Positions 29,932 through 38,925 of a stretch of DNA of 40,699 nucleotides are shown here, piece after piece (within the stretch, counting starts at the first letter, position 1; the number at the start of each line of letters is the position of its first letter). Below the pieces are notes generated by a model. The model made no database searches. It was not told the origin of the DNA and saw only the letters and a program-made list of their open reading frames with translations. A program made the translations under genes and the position numbers. The DNA is taken from contig NZ_SMUS01000038.1 in the NCBI RefSeq assembly GCF_004353185.1, forward strand, positions 1 through 40,699, given 5' to 3'. The DNA comes from Clostridium cuniculi (GTDB lineage Bacteria > Bacillota > Clostridia > Clostridiales > Clostridiaceae).

Positions 29932-30900
29932 TTATATAGTAAATTTAAATACATCCTTCTTTATCTTCTTAAACATTGGTGGAAGTGATTCTGCTATTGT
30001 CTTATTTTTTAAATATTCTAGCTTTCCATCTGCGCCCTTAAATATAAGCTTATATGCGTAAAGGAACTGATAATTTAATCCAAACTTATTATCAAAGAAT
30101 GAATTTAACTTTCTATCTCCATACTTAAAATCACCTATTATTGGATTTCCTAAGTGACTTAAATGCGCTCTAATTTGATGGCTTCTACCTGTAATAAGAT
30201 CAATTTCAAGTAATGAATACGCTCCATTAGTTTGAACTGTTTTTACTTCCATAGAAATCTCTTTTGTATTAGGTTTCTTTTCATCATATACTTTTGATAT
30301 ATTTTCATTTTCATTTTTTGAAATATAACCCCTGTATATTCCGTCTTTTATTTTTCCTTTTACTAAGGCGTTATAATACTTTTTAACCTTACCTTCTCTT
30401 ATCATCTCATTCATTGTTCTTAATGACTCGAAATTTTTTCCGAATATAACAACTCCTGAAGTATTTCTATCTAATCTATTACATGGTGCTGGCGTAAATG
30501 TCTTTTCCTTCTCTGGTAAATAGTCACCTTTTCCATGTAGATATGATAATACATAGTCAGTAAGTGAAGCTTGAGCTCCCTTTTGATCTGGATGAACTAA
30601 AACACCAGGCCATTTTTCAACAATTACTATATTATCATCTTCATATGTAACCATAAGTCCACTATAATTTACTTTTATAAATGAATCTTCTTTCTTCTCT
30701 TGCTTACTTTGGATATATCTTATTTCAATAACATCCCCTAATTCTAAAGAGTAATTTTCTTTTTTCTTTACCCCATTTACTCTTATATCACCTTTTCTTA
30801 ATGCTTTGAATATAGCACTTAAAGGTACATCTTTTAAATATTTTCTCAAAAACTTATCTAGTCTTTGACCTGCCTCATTTGTTCCTATTTCAATTTTCAA
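29932..30900 (-). CDS. RluA/RluD-family pseudouridine synthase
   Basis: A 322-aa RNA-modifying enzyme. An N-terminal S4 RNA-binding domain (about 12-70: QRLDKFLRKYLKDVPLSAI, KGDIRVNGVKK, LELGDVIEI) is followed by the catalytic domain with NRLDRNTSGVVIFGK, whose Asp is the catalytic residue (usually HRLD; here the first position is Asn). ITGRSHQIRAHLSHLGNPIIGD follows toward the end. The frame is open from 30948, but the start is placed at TTG 30900, because AGGAG lies 8 nt upstream and the product then begins at the expected S4 boundary. Likely target is 23S rRNA or tRNA; the exact position cannot be told. Confidence 0.88.
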   Translation of the reverse strand: MKIEIGTNEAGQRLDKFLRKYLKDVPLSAIFKALRKGDIRVNGVKKKENYSLELGDVIEIRYIQSKQEKKEDSFIKVNYSGLMVTYEDDNIVIVEKWPGVLVHPDQKGAQASLTDYVLSYLHGKGDYLPEKEKTFTPAPCNRLDRNTSGVVIFGKNFESLRTMNEMIREGKVKKYYNALVKGKIKDGIYRGYISKNENENISKVYDEKKPNTKEISMEVKTVQTNGAYSLLEIDLITGRSHQIRAHLSHLGNPIIGDFKYGDRKLNSFFDNKFGLNYQFLYAYKLIFKGADGKLEYLKNKTIAESLPPMFKKIKKDVFKFTI

Positions 30901-30923
30901 AAAATCAACTCCTATATTATGTA

Positions 30924-31042
30924 TATGAAACAACTCTTCTTTATTCAATCAGAGTTGTAAATTCATCTTGCTAAATCAAAGATTTAGAGATTCATTTATG
31001 AAACAACTCTTCTTTATTCAATCAGAGCTGTAAATTCATCTT
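30924..31042 (-). repeat. Duplicated 46-bp hairpin unit upstream of the pseudouridine synthase
   Basis: A 46-bp sequence starting TATGAAACAACTCTTC (30924-30969) recurs at 30997-31042 with one mismatch, a 73-bp offset. Each copy can fold as ACAACTCT...AGAGTTGT (second copy AGAGCTGT). Between them is CTAAATCAAAGATTTAG, another small palindrome. It lies between the M20 hydrolase stop and the pseudouridine synthase start and may act as terminator, attenuator or leader structure. Confidence 0.8.
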
Positions 31043-31083
31043 TCTTAGACATTTTCCCATTATATTAGATTAATATTATTTTT

Positions 31084-32268
31084 TTAAGTTGTCAAATAAT
31101 TCATAGCAACTTCACATTGAATTGCTACTCCAATAGGTAATGCATCTTCATCTATGTCAAATAAACTATTATGTGCAGGATGTACTATTCCTTTTTCCTC
31201 ATTCCTAATTCCTAAGAAATAAAATACTGATGGCACTTTATTAGCAAAATAAGCAAAACTTTCTACTCCTAACTTAGGATTTTTTTGTACTTTAACATTT
31301 TCAGAACCTATAATATTTCTTGCAGAATCCTCTAATATTTTTACCATATTATCATCATTGTATAAACAAGGATATGATTCTTCTATTTCAATTTCTGCAC
31401 TTCCTCTAAAAGTTGTACAAATCCCATTTACAATTTCCTTTAACCTTGCTTTTGCAAATTCTCTATCTTCATTTGTCATAGTTCTTATGATTCCACCTAA
31501 CTTCACTTCATTAGGTATTATATTTTGTGCTGTTCCACCATGTATACTACCAATTGTTACAACTGCTGGATTAACAGGCTTTATCTCCCTACTAACTATA
31601 CTTTGCAATGAAGTAACAACATGACTTGCCATAACTATGGGATCAATAGCAGTATCAGGATAAGCTCCATGCCCTCCAGAACCCTTTATTGTAATATTAA
31701 ATGGATTAGATGCAGCATTTACTGTCCCTCTTCTAACCATTATCATTCCAGCATCTAATGTTTCTTCAACATGTAATCCACACATAACATCCACAGTAGG
31801 ATTTGTTAAAACTCCTTCTTCTATCATTACCTTTGCTCCACCAGTAGTCTCCTCTGCTGGTTCAAATATCAACTTTACAGTTCCATTGAATTTATCTTTA
31901 TTTTTATTTAATAGCTTTGCTGCACCTAATAAAATTGTAGTATGTCCATCATGTCCACATGCATGCATCTTTCCACTAACTTTTGATGCATAACTACAAA
32001 TTTTTTTATCCTGCATTGGTAATCCATCAATATCTGCTCTTAGGCCTATTACCTTATTATTTACCCCTTCTTTAGTACCTTCTATTATTCCACATACACC
32101 AGTTCCAGCAAACTCTTTAAACTGGATTCCTTCTTTTCTTAAAAAATCTTTTATAAATTTAGATGTATTCGTTTCTTCGAAGCCTAGTTCTGGGTATTGA
32201 TGCAAAGTCCTTCTTATTTCTATTAATTCATCTTTAATATGATTTGCTTCTATATTAAAACCTTTCAT
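31084..32268 (-). CDS. M20 family amidohydrolase (N-acyl-amino-acid hydrolase)
   Basis: A 394-aa cytoplasmic metallopeptidase-fold enzyme of the M20D group (hippurate, N-acetyl-amino acid or indole-3-acetyl-amino acid hydrolases). Metal-site residues appear in order: MHACGHDGHTT (His102, Cys104, with His106 and His109 nearby), EPAEETTGGAK (catalytic Glu pair), GLHVEETLDAG, and HPAHNSLFDIDEDAL near the C-terminus. RRTLHQYPELGFEE near residue 20 and the dimerisation domain (SGGHGAYPDTAIDPI) are also typical. AGGAG precedes the ATG at a long spacing (12 nt). The gene is alone; the exact acyl substrate is not readable. Confidence 0.9.
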   Translation of the reverse strand: MKGFNIEANHIKDELIEIRRTLHQYPELGFEETNTSKFIKDFLRKEGIQFKEFAGTGVCGIIEGTKEGVNNKVIGLRADIDGLPMQDKKICSYASKVSGKMHACGHDGHTTILLGAAKLLNKNKDKFNGTVKLIFEPAEETTGGAKVMIEEGVLTNPTVDVMCGLHVEETLDAGMIMVRRGTVNAASNPFNITIKGSGGHGAYPDTAIDPIVMASHVVTSLQSIVSREIKPVNPAVVTIGSIHGGTAQNIIPNEVKLGGIIRTMTNEDREFAKARLKEIVNGICTTFRGSAEIEIEESYPCLYNDDNMVKILEDSARNIIGSENVKVQKNPKLGVESFAYFANKVPSVFYFLGIRNEEKGIVHPAHNSLFDIDEDALPIGVAIQCEVAMNYLTT

Positions 32269-32298
32269 AAATAAAAACTTCTCCTAAAAAAAATTTAC

Positions 32299-32324
32299 AG
32301 GCTTATATTAAAAAATATAAGCCT
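32299..32324 (-). terminator. Terminator after the small secreted protein gene
   Basis: AGGCTTATATT (32299-32309) pairs with AATATAAGCCT (32314-32324). On the minus strand GTAAATTTTTTT follows. Confidence 0.65.
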
Positions 32325-32395
32325 ATTTAGATTAATTATATATTATGCATCCTTTTTATTCAATTAGTTTGCTTATGTATATCACTTTTATTACT

Positions 32396-32782
32396 TTATC
32401 TTAACATTTTTTCTAGTTCATATAACCTAAATCTTTCAGGTTGTTGGAACTCTGCTCCTGATGATCTTTTTTCAATAAGCTTTTTGTACTCCTCAAATTG
32501 TGCATCTCCTAGTTTTTTTCTTATTACATTCAATTCACATTCTTGGATATACTCTCGTTCTTCTTGAGACAACACTATATATTTATTTAACTTTGAAATT
32601 ATTTGATTTAAATTTTCTTTTTCCTCCGCACTAATTAAATCATCATTCTTTTCAATAAATACCTCTAACTTTTTTCCTTCTTCAGGAGAACAAGCTAACG
32701 TTAACTCTGTAAAACTATTTAAATTTATAGTAGTAATAATTACAACTAAAAGTAACCTTATATATTTTCTATACTTACACAT
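32396..32782 (-). CDS. Small secreted or membrane-anchored protein, unknown
   Basis: A 128-aa protein with a signal peptide: basic start MCKYRKYIR, hydrophobic LLLVVIITTINL, then SFTELTLAC. The Cys after TLA could be a lipidation site, but the -3 position (Thr) is unusual for a lipobox, so simple export is equally likely. The mature part is about 98 residues, charged, Glu/Lys-rich and helical (EEGKKLEVFIEKNDDLISAEE). AAAGGTGG precedes the ATG. Its downstream hairpin separates it from the M20 gene. No family recognised. Confidence 0.65.
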   Translation of the reverse strand: MCKYRKYIRLLLVVIITTINLNSFTELTLACSPEEGKKLEVFIEKNDDLISAEEKENLNQIISKLNKYIVLSQEEREYIQECELNVIRKKLGDAQFEEYKKLIEKRSSGAEFQQPERFRLYELEKMLR

Positions 32783-32842
32783 AATGAATCCACCTTTTGC
32801 AAAAGTTTTTATATACTTATTATTACCCTTTTGCAGAATATT

Positions 32843-32881
32843 AATTAATATTACTTAATTAATATTACTTAATTAATATTA
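32843..32881. repeat. Short tandem 14-bp repeat at the helicase stop codon
   Basis: The unit AATTAATATTACTT occurs at 32843-32856 and 32857-32870, with a partial third copy (AATTAATATTA, 32871-32881). The stop codon of the minus-strand helicase falls in the second unit, so unit gain or loss could alter the last residues. Confidence 0.75.
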
Positions 32882-34859
32882 TTAAGTTATTCTCCATTAA
32901 TACTCTTAAAGAAAAACTTCTATCTATATCCTCTTTAAACTCTAATGTTATTCTATCTCCATCTATTGCCTTTACTTTTGCATCACCATATTGTCTGTGA
33001 TATAAAGCATCACCTTTTTTAATTCCATAATCCGCAGAATTACTTTCTTCTTCTAATCCACTCTCTAAAACAAATCTAGATATATCACTAAACTTACCTC
33101 TAATAGTTTTAGGTGAAAATACATAAAGATTTTTAATAGCTCTTGTAATGGCAACATAAAATAGTCTTCTTTCCTCTTCTAAATTCTCTTCTATTGATGA
33201 TTTATGAGGAATTGTTTCTTCTACACAGTTAATAATAAATACATTTTTAAACTCCATTCCCTTTACACCATGTATTGTACTAAGAATTACACCATCCTGA
33301 ACTACCTTACTTTTTTCAATTTCCTCCTTAACATTATCTACATGTGTCAAAAATTCTGATATATTTCTAAATCCTTCTATTGCACCTTTAAATTCCTCTA
33401 ACACATCCTCTAAGTCACTAAAATTCTGATTAAATTTACTTGCATATTCTCTTAGATAATCAATATATCCTAGAGAAGAGATTATATATTGTACAGCACT
33501 ACCTAATGAAATTTTATTAAGGTATGCAATATCCTTCTTTAAATCATCTAACTTTTTTGCTTGAAATGGTGCAGTATCACTTTTGTCTATAAGAATATCA
33601 AATACATTCTTATACTCTTTATAATTCCCTATATAACTTAAATTACTTTTACTAATATACCTAAATGGCTTATTTATTATAAAATTAAAAGCCTCTCTAT
33701 TGTATGGATCTACTGATAGTATTAAATAGTTTATTATATCTTTACATATAAAATGCTCAAAAAAATTATATCCCTTATCTAATAAAACAAAAGGTATTTT
33801 TCTTCTTGTAAAAGTATCTATCAAACTTCTAGCTTCCATATTAGTTCTATATAATATAGCATTGTTACTATAGTCTTCACCAATAAAGGATTTAATAATA
33901 TTTACAATCTCCTCACCTTGCAAAAATTCATTATAGGGTTTCATAAACTTTATAATTCCTTTTTCAGATTCAAATGATAATATCTCTTTATTATTTCTTC
34001 CTAAATTATTAGAAATTAGCTTTTTAGATATATCAATTATATTCTTTTTACTCCTATAGTTAGTTGACAAATATACTTTTTCTCCTTTAATAAAGGATTT
34101 ATCAAACTCTACCATATATTCAGGCTTAGAGCCTCTAAATGAATATATACATTGATCTTCATCTCCTACAGCAAACAACTCATTTCCATCATTTATCATT
34201 TTTAAAAATGCTATTTGTAGTTCATCACAATCTTGAAACTCATCAACTAAAACATACTTAAATAAATTTCTATATTTACTTAATATATTAGAATTATTCT
34301 TAAATAAATATAATACCCTTACAGATAAATCATCAAAGTCCCAAAGTTTTTCTTTTTCTTTCTGCTTTTCATATTGCTCATAACATTCCTTAAAAATTTC
34401 CATAGATATTGATGGCGCGAACTCCTCTAATTTTCCTAATGATGTTTTAAACAATGATATGTTATTCAAAACATCTCTAACTTTATCATCATTTACATCA
34501 TCAAAATACTTTCCTAATACACTTTTTACTATTCCATGACCTTTACCACCATCTATTATTTTTATATCAAAACCTTCTCTAAGTAAAATTTTGTAAAATA
34601 ATCCGTGAAAAGTTCCAAAAAAAGGTGCTATATCTTTTTTAAAAATATTCTTATATCTTGACTTCATATTCTCAGCAGCTGCTCTAGTAAATGTTATAAC
34701 AATAATATTTCCAACCTTAACTTTTCTTTCTTCAATAAGATGATTGACTCTATTTATTATAACTGTTGTTTTCCCACTTCCTGGAGCCGCTACTACTAAT
34801 GTATTTTTACCTTTACTATTAATTGCTTTCATTTGGTAATTATCTAATGCTACTTTCAT
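32865..34859 (-). CDS. UvrD/Rep-family DNA helicase
   Basis: A 664-aa superfamily 1A helicase. Q-motif region LDNYQMKAI (residues 5-13), Walker A AAPGSGKTT (24-32), Ia TFTRAAAENM, Walker B VLVDEFQDCDE, motif III AVGDEDQCIYSFRG, IV LSTNYRSKKNI, and V/VI STIHGVKGMEF and RRLFYVAITRA are all present. The last 60 residues (GDALYHRQYGDAKVKAIDGD) form the small Tudor-like domain seen at the PcrA/UvrD C-terminus. It is shorter than PcrA (about 720-740 aa) and has a reduced 2B region, so it is probably an accessory helicase rather than PcrA itself. It diverges from the nicotinate phosphoribosyltransferase gene. Confidence 0.88.
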   Translation of the reverse strand: MKVALDNYQMKAINSKGKNTLVVAAPGSGKTTVIINRVNHLIEERKVKVGNIIVITFTRAAAENMKSRYKNIFKKDIAPFFGTFHGLFYKILLREGFDIKIIDGGKGHGIVKSVLGKYFDDVNDDKVRDVLNNISLFKTSLGKLEEFAPSISMEIFKECYEQYEKQKEKEKLWDFDDLSVRVLYLFKNNSNILSKYRNLFKYVLVDEFQDCDELQIAFLKMINDGNELFAVGDEDQCIYSFRGSKPEYMVEFDKSFIKGEKVYLSTNYRSKKNIIDISKKLISNNLGRNNKEILSFESEKGIIKFMKPYNEFLQGEEIVNIIKSFIGEDYSNNAILYRTNMEARSLIDTFTRRKIPFVLLDKGYNFFEHFICKDIINYLILSVDPYNREAFNFIINKPFRYISKSNLSYIGNYKEYKNVFDILIDKSDTAPFQAKKLDDLKKDIAYLNKISLGSAVQYIISSLGYIDYLREYASKFNQNFSDLEDVLEEFKGAIEGFRNISEFLTHVDNVKEEIEKSKVVQDGVILSTIHGVKGMEFKNVFIINCVEETIPHKSSIEENLEEERRLFYVAITRAIKNLYVFSPKTIRGKFSDISRFVLESGLEEESNSADYGIKKGDALYHRQYGDAKVKAIDGDRITLEFKEDIDRSFSLRVLMENNLIILIK

Positions 34860-34982
34860 ATGTACTCCTTAAATGTAATATACTTTAATTATTACCTCTA
34901 TTATAATATAAATAACTATATTGTAATAATTTATATATAGATGTACAATATCTTTAGGTATTTTTCAATAAAGGAGATAAAA

Positions 34983-36449
34983 ATGGAAAATTTAATGAGA
35001 TTTGACGTTACTAACGAAAGAAATCTTACAATGCTTGTAGATTTTTATGAATTAACGATGGCTAATGGATATTTTAACAAGGAAGTACAAGATAGAATAG
35101 CATACTTTGATATGTACTTCAGAAGAGTACCTGATGGTGGCGGATACTGCATTATGGCCGGAGTTGATCAACTTATTCAATATCTAAATAATTTATCATT
35201 TACTGAAGGCGATATTAAATACTTAGAAGAAAAAAACATTTTTTCAAAAGAATTTTTAGATTACTTAAGAAACTTTAAGTTCGAATGTGATGTTTGGGCT
35301 ATTCCTGAGGGAAATCCTGTTTTTCCAAATCAACCTTTAGTAACAGTTAGAGGTCCTGTTGTACAAGCTCAATTTGTTGAAACAATGATACTTTTAACTA
35401 TAAATCACCAAACATTAATAGCTACTAAAGCAAATAGAATTTGTAGAGCTGCTAATGGTAAAACTGTTATGGAATTTGGTTCAAGACGTGCACAAGGCTA
35501 TGATGGTGCAATATATGGTGCAAGAGCTTCTATAATAGGCGGTTGTGACTCTACTGCCTGTACAATTGCAGACAAATATTTTAATGTTCCTGCTGTTGGT
35601 ACAATGGCACATAGTTGGGTACAGCTATTTGATACTGAATATGAGGCTTTTGAAGCTTGGGCTCAAACATATCCTGACAATTGTTCTTTATTAATCGATA
35701 CTTATAATGTACTTAAATCTGGTTTACCTAATGCTATTAAAGTCTTTGATGAAGTTTTAAAACCACTAGGCAAAAGACCACAAGGAATAAGAATTGATTC
35801 TGGAGATATAACATATTTAACTAAAAAATGTAGAAAAATACTTGATGAAGCCGGTTATAACGATTGTAAAATAATTGTCTCTAACTCTTTAGATGAGCAT
35901 ATAATAAGAGATGTTTTATCCCAAGGAGCTTGCATTGATGCATTTGGTGTTGGCGAAAGATTAATAACTGCAAAATCTGAACCTGTATTTGGAGGTGTCT
36001 ATAAACTTGTAGCTGTTGAAAAAGACTCTACAATAATTCCAAAAATAAAGATTAGTGAAAATAGTGAAAAAATTACTAATCCTGGTTTCAAAAAAATATA
36101 TAGACTTTTTGATAAAAGCACCGATACAGCAATAGCTGATGTTATTTGTCTAAATGATGAAGAAATAGATGAAAATTCCGAGCTTGAAATCTTCCACCCA
36201 ATTCATACATGGAAAAGAAAAAAAATAAATAATTTTTATACAAAAGAATTATTAGTTAAAATTTTCGAAAAAGGTGAACAAGTTTATTCTTCACCTTCAG
36301 TATTAGAAATTAAGGAGTTTTCTAAACAAGAAACATCTAAATTGTGGCCTGAAATTTTAAGATTTGAAAATCCCCATACTTATTATGTGGATCTTTCACC
36401 AAAACTTTGGAAATTAAAACAAGAACTTTTAATGGAAAAAAAGCACTAA
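34983..36449 (+). CDS. pncB: Nicotinate phosphoribosyltransferase
   Basis: A 488-aa enzyme that joins nicotinate to phosphoribosyl pyrophosphate with ATP to make nicotinate mononucleotide in NAD salvage. Family signatures: TMLVDFYELTMANGYF near the N-terminus, EFGSRRAQGYDGA, GARASIIGGCDSTA, MAHSWVQ, and IRIDSGDITYLTKKCRKIL with VSNSLDEHI. The frame is open from 34941, but the ATG at 34983 sits 4 nt after AAGGAGATAA and the product then starts at the family boundary. A TATAAT at 34902-34907 may belong to the promoter. It is alone and ends in a strong bidirectional terminator. Confidence 0.95.
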   Translation: MENLMRFDVTNERNLTMLVDFYELTMANGYFNKEVQDRIAYFDMYFRRVPDGGGYCIMAGVDQLIQYLNNLSFTEGDIKYLEEKNIFSKEFLDYLRNFKFECDVWAIPEGNPVFPNQPLVTVRGPVVQAQFVETMILLTINHQTLIATKANRICRAANGKTVMEFGSRRAQGYDGAIYGARASIIGGCDSTACTIADKYFNVPAVGTMAHSWVQLFDTEYEAFEAWAQTYPDNCSLLIDTYNVLKSGLPNAIKVFDEVLKPLGKRPQGIRIDSGDITYLTKKCRKILDEAGYNDCKIIVSNSLDEHIIRDVLSQGACIDAFGVGERLITAKSEPVFGGVYKLVAVEKDSTIIPKIKISENSEKITNPGFKKIYRLFDKSTDTAIADVICLNDEEIDENSELEIFHPIHTWKRKKINNFYTKELLVKIFEKGEQVYSSPSVLEIKEFSKQETSKLWPEILRFENPHTYYVDLSPKLWKLKQELLMEKKH

Positions 36450-36456
36450 AAAATTT

Positions 36457-36489
36457 AATAGTCACTGATGCTTTGCTTCAGTGACTATT
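36457..36489. terminator. Bidirectional terminator after pncB
   Basis: AATAGTCACTGA (36457-36468) pairs with TCAGTGACTATT (36478-36489), 12 bp with no mismatch. It lies between the convergent pncB and the Cys-rich small ORF. Confidence 0.85.
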
Positions 36490-36493
36490 ATAC

Positions 36494-36718
36494 TTACTCA
36501 TCTTTATATCCTACATAACTTGGAATTATATACTCCAAACTTGTATCTTGTGAATACATAAAATCATCATCAATAATCTCTTTAAAAATAACTTTATCTC
36601 CTACTAAATGTTCAACAAAAGGGCAAATTTCATTGTGATTTTTAGCTGGACTCATCGGACATTCATTACTACAACTTATCTTCTCCTTCTTACTTGACCA
36701 AAATGGACATTTACTCAT
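36494..36718 (-). CDS. Small Cys-rich protein, unknown (putative metal-binding)
   Basis: A 74-aa protein. Five cysteines lie in the first half: SKCPFWSSKK, then SCSNECPMSP and ICPFVEHL, a spacing compatible with zinc or iron-sulfur binding. The rest is acidic (IIDDDFMYSQD) and ends GYKDE. The frame is open to 36778, but the start at ATG 36718 follows GGGGGT by 7 nt. No family recognised. Confidence 0.7.
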   Translation of the reverse strand: MSKCPFWSSKKEKISCSNECPMSPAKNHNEICPFVEHLVGDKVIFKEIIDDDFMYSQDTSLEYIIPSYVGYKDE

Positions 36719-36882
36719 AACCCATACCCCCACTTTATCTGTAAACGAAATCACAAGTTTATTATACATTATTTTCATACATAAATAAACTTTTATTCCA
36801 TTTTATATAATGTTTTATACTATTTATTTATAATATAACATATTTTATCATTAAATCAATATTTTTATATTTTTTTGATAAA

Positions 36883-36919
36883 AAAATATCAATTTCTTCA
36901 TAGAAGAAATTGATATTTT
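36883..36919 (-). terminator. Terminator of the 36933 gene
   Basis: A 16-bp perfect stem AAAATATCAATTTCTT / AAGAAATTGATATTTT (36883-36898 and 36904-36919) with loop CATAG. T-runs flank it on both strands. Confidence 0.85.
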
Positions 36920-36932
36920 AAAACTATATACT

Positions 36933-37262
36933 CTATTTTTTAATAGCAGAATTTTTAACAACTGATATTTTTATTATTTCATTTTGGAATGCTTTTAATA
37001 AAGCTTTTTCTAAAACTTTTTGTTGATCAAAGTTTTCAATATCTCTACATTCAGCAAAGACTTTATTTAATTCTCCCTCAACATTTGTATATGTTAATGT
37101 AACATACGGTTTATCATATTCAACCTTTACTATTTTTAATCCCCAAGAAATTTGAGCATAATCACCATCTAGTGTTAGCTTAGTTAAAGATTTTAATTTT
37201 TCATTTTCAGCATTTGGATCATTAATTATTAATAATTCATCACCAACTTTATATTTTGACAT
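36933..37262 (-). CDS. Hypothetical 109-aa protein
   Basis: Begins MSKYKVGDELLIINDPN, contains an aromatic beta-rich middle (YAQISWGLKIVKVEYDKPYV) and ends in a helical, Lys-rich tail (KVLEKALLKAFQNEIIK). The first 30 residues resemble a small SH3-like barrel opening, but no family is recognised. GGAGGAG precedes the ATG by 7 nt, and a strong terminator follows. Cytoplasmic. Confidence 0.7.
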   Translation of the reverse strand: MSKYKVGDELLIINDPNAENEKLKSLTKLTLDGDYAQISWGLKIVKVEYDKPYVTLTYTNVEGELNKVFAECRDIENFDQQKVLEKALLKAFQNEIIKISVVKNSAIKK

Positions 37263-37426
37263 ATAAATTCTCCTCCTTTATATTTACACTAATTACAAAT
37301 TATATTTTATGCAATTAACATAATAATATGTAATTATTATTTCTCATTCTTCTTATAAAATATCATATTTTGTATAAATTTACAATGAGATTTTGTTAAA
37401 TTTTCTTTCTTAGTTAATAAAAGTTA

Positions 37427-37456
37427 TTGACAAAGAATCATAATTTTTAATATAAT
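37427..37456 (+). promoter_or_regulatory. Sigma-A promoter of perR
   Basis: TTGACA (37427-37432), an 18-bp spacer, TATAAT (37451-37456). The -10 overlaps an AT-rich imperfect palindrome (AATATAATATTATT) loosely like a Per box, so autoregulation is possible but unproven. Confidence 0.78.
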
Positions 37457-37487
37457 ATTATTAAATAAATATAGGAAGGTGTACCTT

Positions 37488-37895
37488 ATGGATGATATAA
37501 TTCTAACCTTTAAAGAAAAGAAACTAAAATTAACACCTCAAAGATTAGCTGTTTATCAATATCTAAAAAGCACTAACGAACACCCTTCTGCCGAAACTAT
37601 TTATAAAGCTTTACAACCAAATTATCCTACTATGAGTCTTGCAACTGTATATAAAACTTTAAAAACTTTAGTAGAAATTGGCCTTGTACAAGAAATCAAT
37701 ATTGGTGAAGGTAATTTTAGATACGACGGAAATTGTAGCGAACATGGTCATATACAATGTATTAACTGTGGTAAAGTAGACGATTTATGTGATATGGATT
37801 TTTCTCCTCTAAATAAAATGGTTGAAGAAAATACAAATTATAAAGTTAAATGGAATAAGCTTTTCTTTTATGGTCTATGTAAAGATTGTCAGTAG
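37488..37895 (+). CDS. perR: PerR peroxide-responsive regulator (Fur family)
   Basis: A 135-aa winged-helix repressor that senses peroxide through metal-catalysed His oxidation. Compared with B. subtilis PerR (offset 5), all regulatory metal ligands are present: His32, Asp80, His86, His88 and Asp99 (equivalent to H37, D85, H91, H93, D104). So are the four structural zinc cysteines, C91/C94 in CINC and C131/C134 in CKDC. Asp at position 80 separates PerR from Fur. The recognition helix is MSLATVYKTLKTL. The start ATG lies 7 nt after GGAAGGT; an in-frame GTG at 37479 overlaps the ribosome site. It is expected to control oxidative-stress genes elsewhere. Confidence 0.93.
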   Translation: MDDIILTFKEKKLKLTPQRLAVYQYLKSTNEHPSAETIYKALQPNYPTMSLATVYKTLKTLVEIGLVQEINIGEGNFRYDGNCSEHGHIQCINCGKVDDLCDMDFSPLNKMVEENTNYKVKWNKLFFYGLCKDCQ

Positions 37896-37917
37896 AATTT
37901 TCTGCTGGCTTTTTTTA
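37888..37917 (+). terminator. Terminator of perR
   Basis: GTCAGTAGAA (37888-37897) pairs with TTCTGCTGGC (37900-37909), overlapping the stop codon, then a run of seven T and ATTTT. Confidence 0.85.
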
Positions 37918-37972
37918 TTTTATAGAAGTATTTATTATATAGTATCTTCATATACTTAACTGAGGTGATACT

Positions 37973-38896
37973 ATGTTTAATTTTAAAAAGATAAAAAAGA
38001 ATACTATTATAGCTTTCATTATTATATTTTTTTTAATAGGTATAAGTATAATAACTATAATTAATACATATTCCAAAAATACAGAAACTCTATCTAATAA
38101 TCTTTTAGAGAATAACCAGGAATATGACTTTGATTGTGATGGAGAAAAGGATCAATTAACAATTATTTCAACTAATTCAACCTACTCAATAAAAATAAAA
38201 AACTCTACTGGTGAAATATTATTAAAGAGTAATGAATTTGATTACTCACTACTAGATATAACCTCATCTTGTAGCATAAATATTTCCTACATAGATTTAA
38301 ATCGAAATAAAATTCCTGAACTAATTATTAGCGGCTTTAAAAATAATAAACCAACTTTTTATATCTTTCAATGGATAGATAATACTTTTAAGGAAATTCT
38401 CTTTTCTCAAAATAATATTCTAGGAATATTAGATTATAATAATTCAAGAACACCAAAAATATTTACAACTAATTCAACTACAGGCGACAAAGGTACTAAT
38501 AGCTATATATTAAATTCTAATTCAATAAAAGATATTACATTTAGTAATCAAACAATTCCATCCTTAGGTAATATTCAAACACTTATTAACCTTATTGAAG
38601 CTGATTATGAACTAGACGATGCCCCAGATATATTCACTTCATATATTCCAAGTGAGGAGCTGGGAATTCTATGGAATTTAGACAAATCTACTTATCGTTA
38701 TTCATTTCAAAAAGGTTATTTTTATGATATATCATGGGATGATTCAGGAAAGGCAACCTCAATATACTGGATACTTTCATTTGAAAAAGTTAATTCTATT
38801 GATTCAAATGTCAAATCTCAAGAACTTACTATATATGTAAAATCAAACTTAGAAGAACCAGATGAATATAAAATATCCTCTATAATAAAAAATTAA
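37973..38896 (+). CDS. Membrane-anchored protein with VCBS-like segment, unknown
   Basis: A 307-aa protein with a basic start (MFNFKKIKKN) and one hydrophobic span (residues 13-33), so probably anchored with the bulk outside. The exported part begins with YDFDCDGEKDQLTIIS, and IDLNRNKIPELIISGF follows further on. Such D-x-D/N-G-x-x-D/E patterns are typical of FG-GAP/VCBS calcium-binding blades in secreted proteins. The rest is beta-rich with no clear motif. GAGGTG precedes the ATG by 5 nt. Monocistronic. Confidence 0.65.
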   Translation: MFNFKKIKKNTIIAFIIIFFLIGISIITIINTYSKNTETLSNNLLENNQEYDFDCDGEKDQLTIISTNSTYSIKIKNSTGEILLKSNEFDYSLLDITSSCSINISYIDLNRNKIPELIISGFKNNKPTFYIFQWIDNTFKEILFSQNNILGILDYNNSRTPKIFTTNSTTGDKGTNSYILNSNSIKDITFSNQTIPSLGNIQTLINLIEADYELDDAPDIFTSYIPSEELGILWNLDKSTYRYSFQKGYFYDISWDDSGKATSIYWILSFEKVNSIDSNVKSQELTIYVKSNLEEPDEYKISSIIKN

Positions 38897-38900
38897 TAAA

Positions 38901-38921
38901 AGGCCGCTATAAAAGCGGCCT
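38901..38921 (-). terminator. GC-rich terminator after the Asn-rich protein gene
   Basis: AGGCCGC (38901-38907) pairs with GCGGCCT (38915-38921). On the minus strand TTTTATTAATTTTTT follows, whereas on the plus strand the tail is AAAAGGGGG. It therefore terminates minus-strand transcription, about 130 bases past the 39049 stop. Confidence 0.75.
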
Positions 38922-38925
38922 AAAA

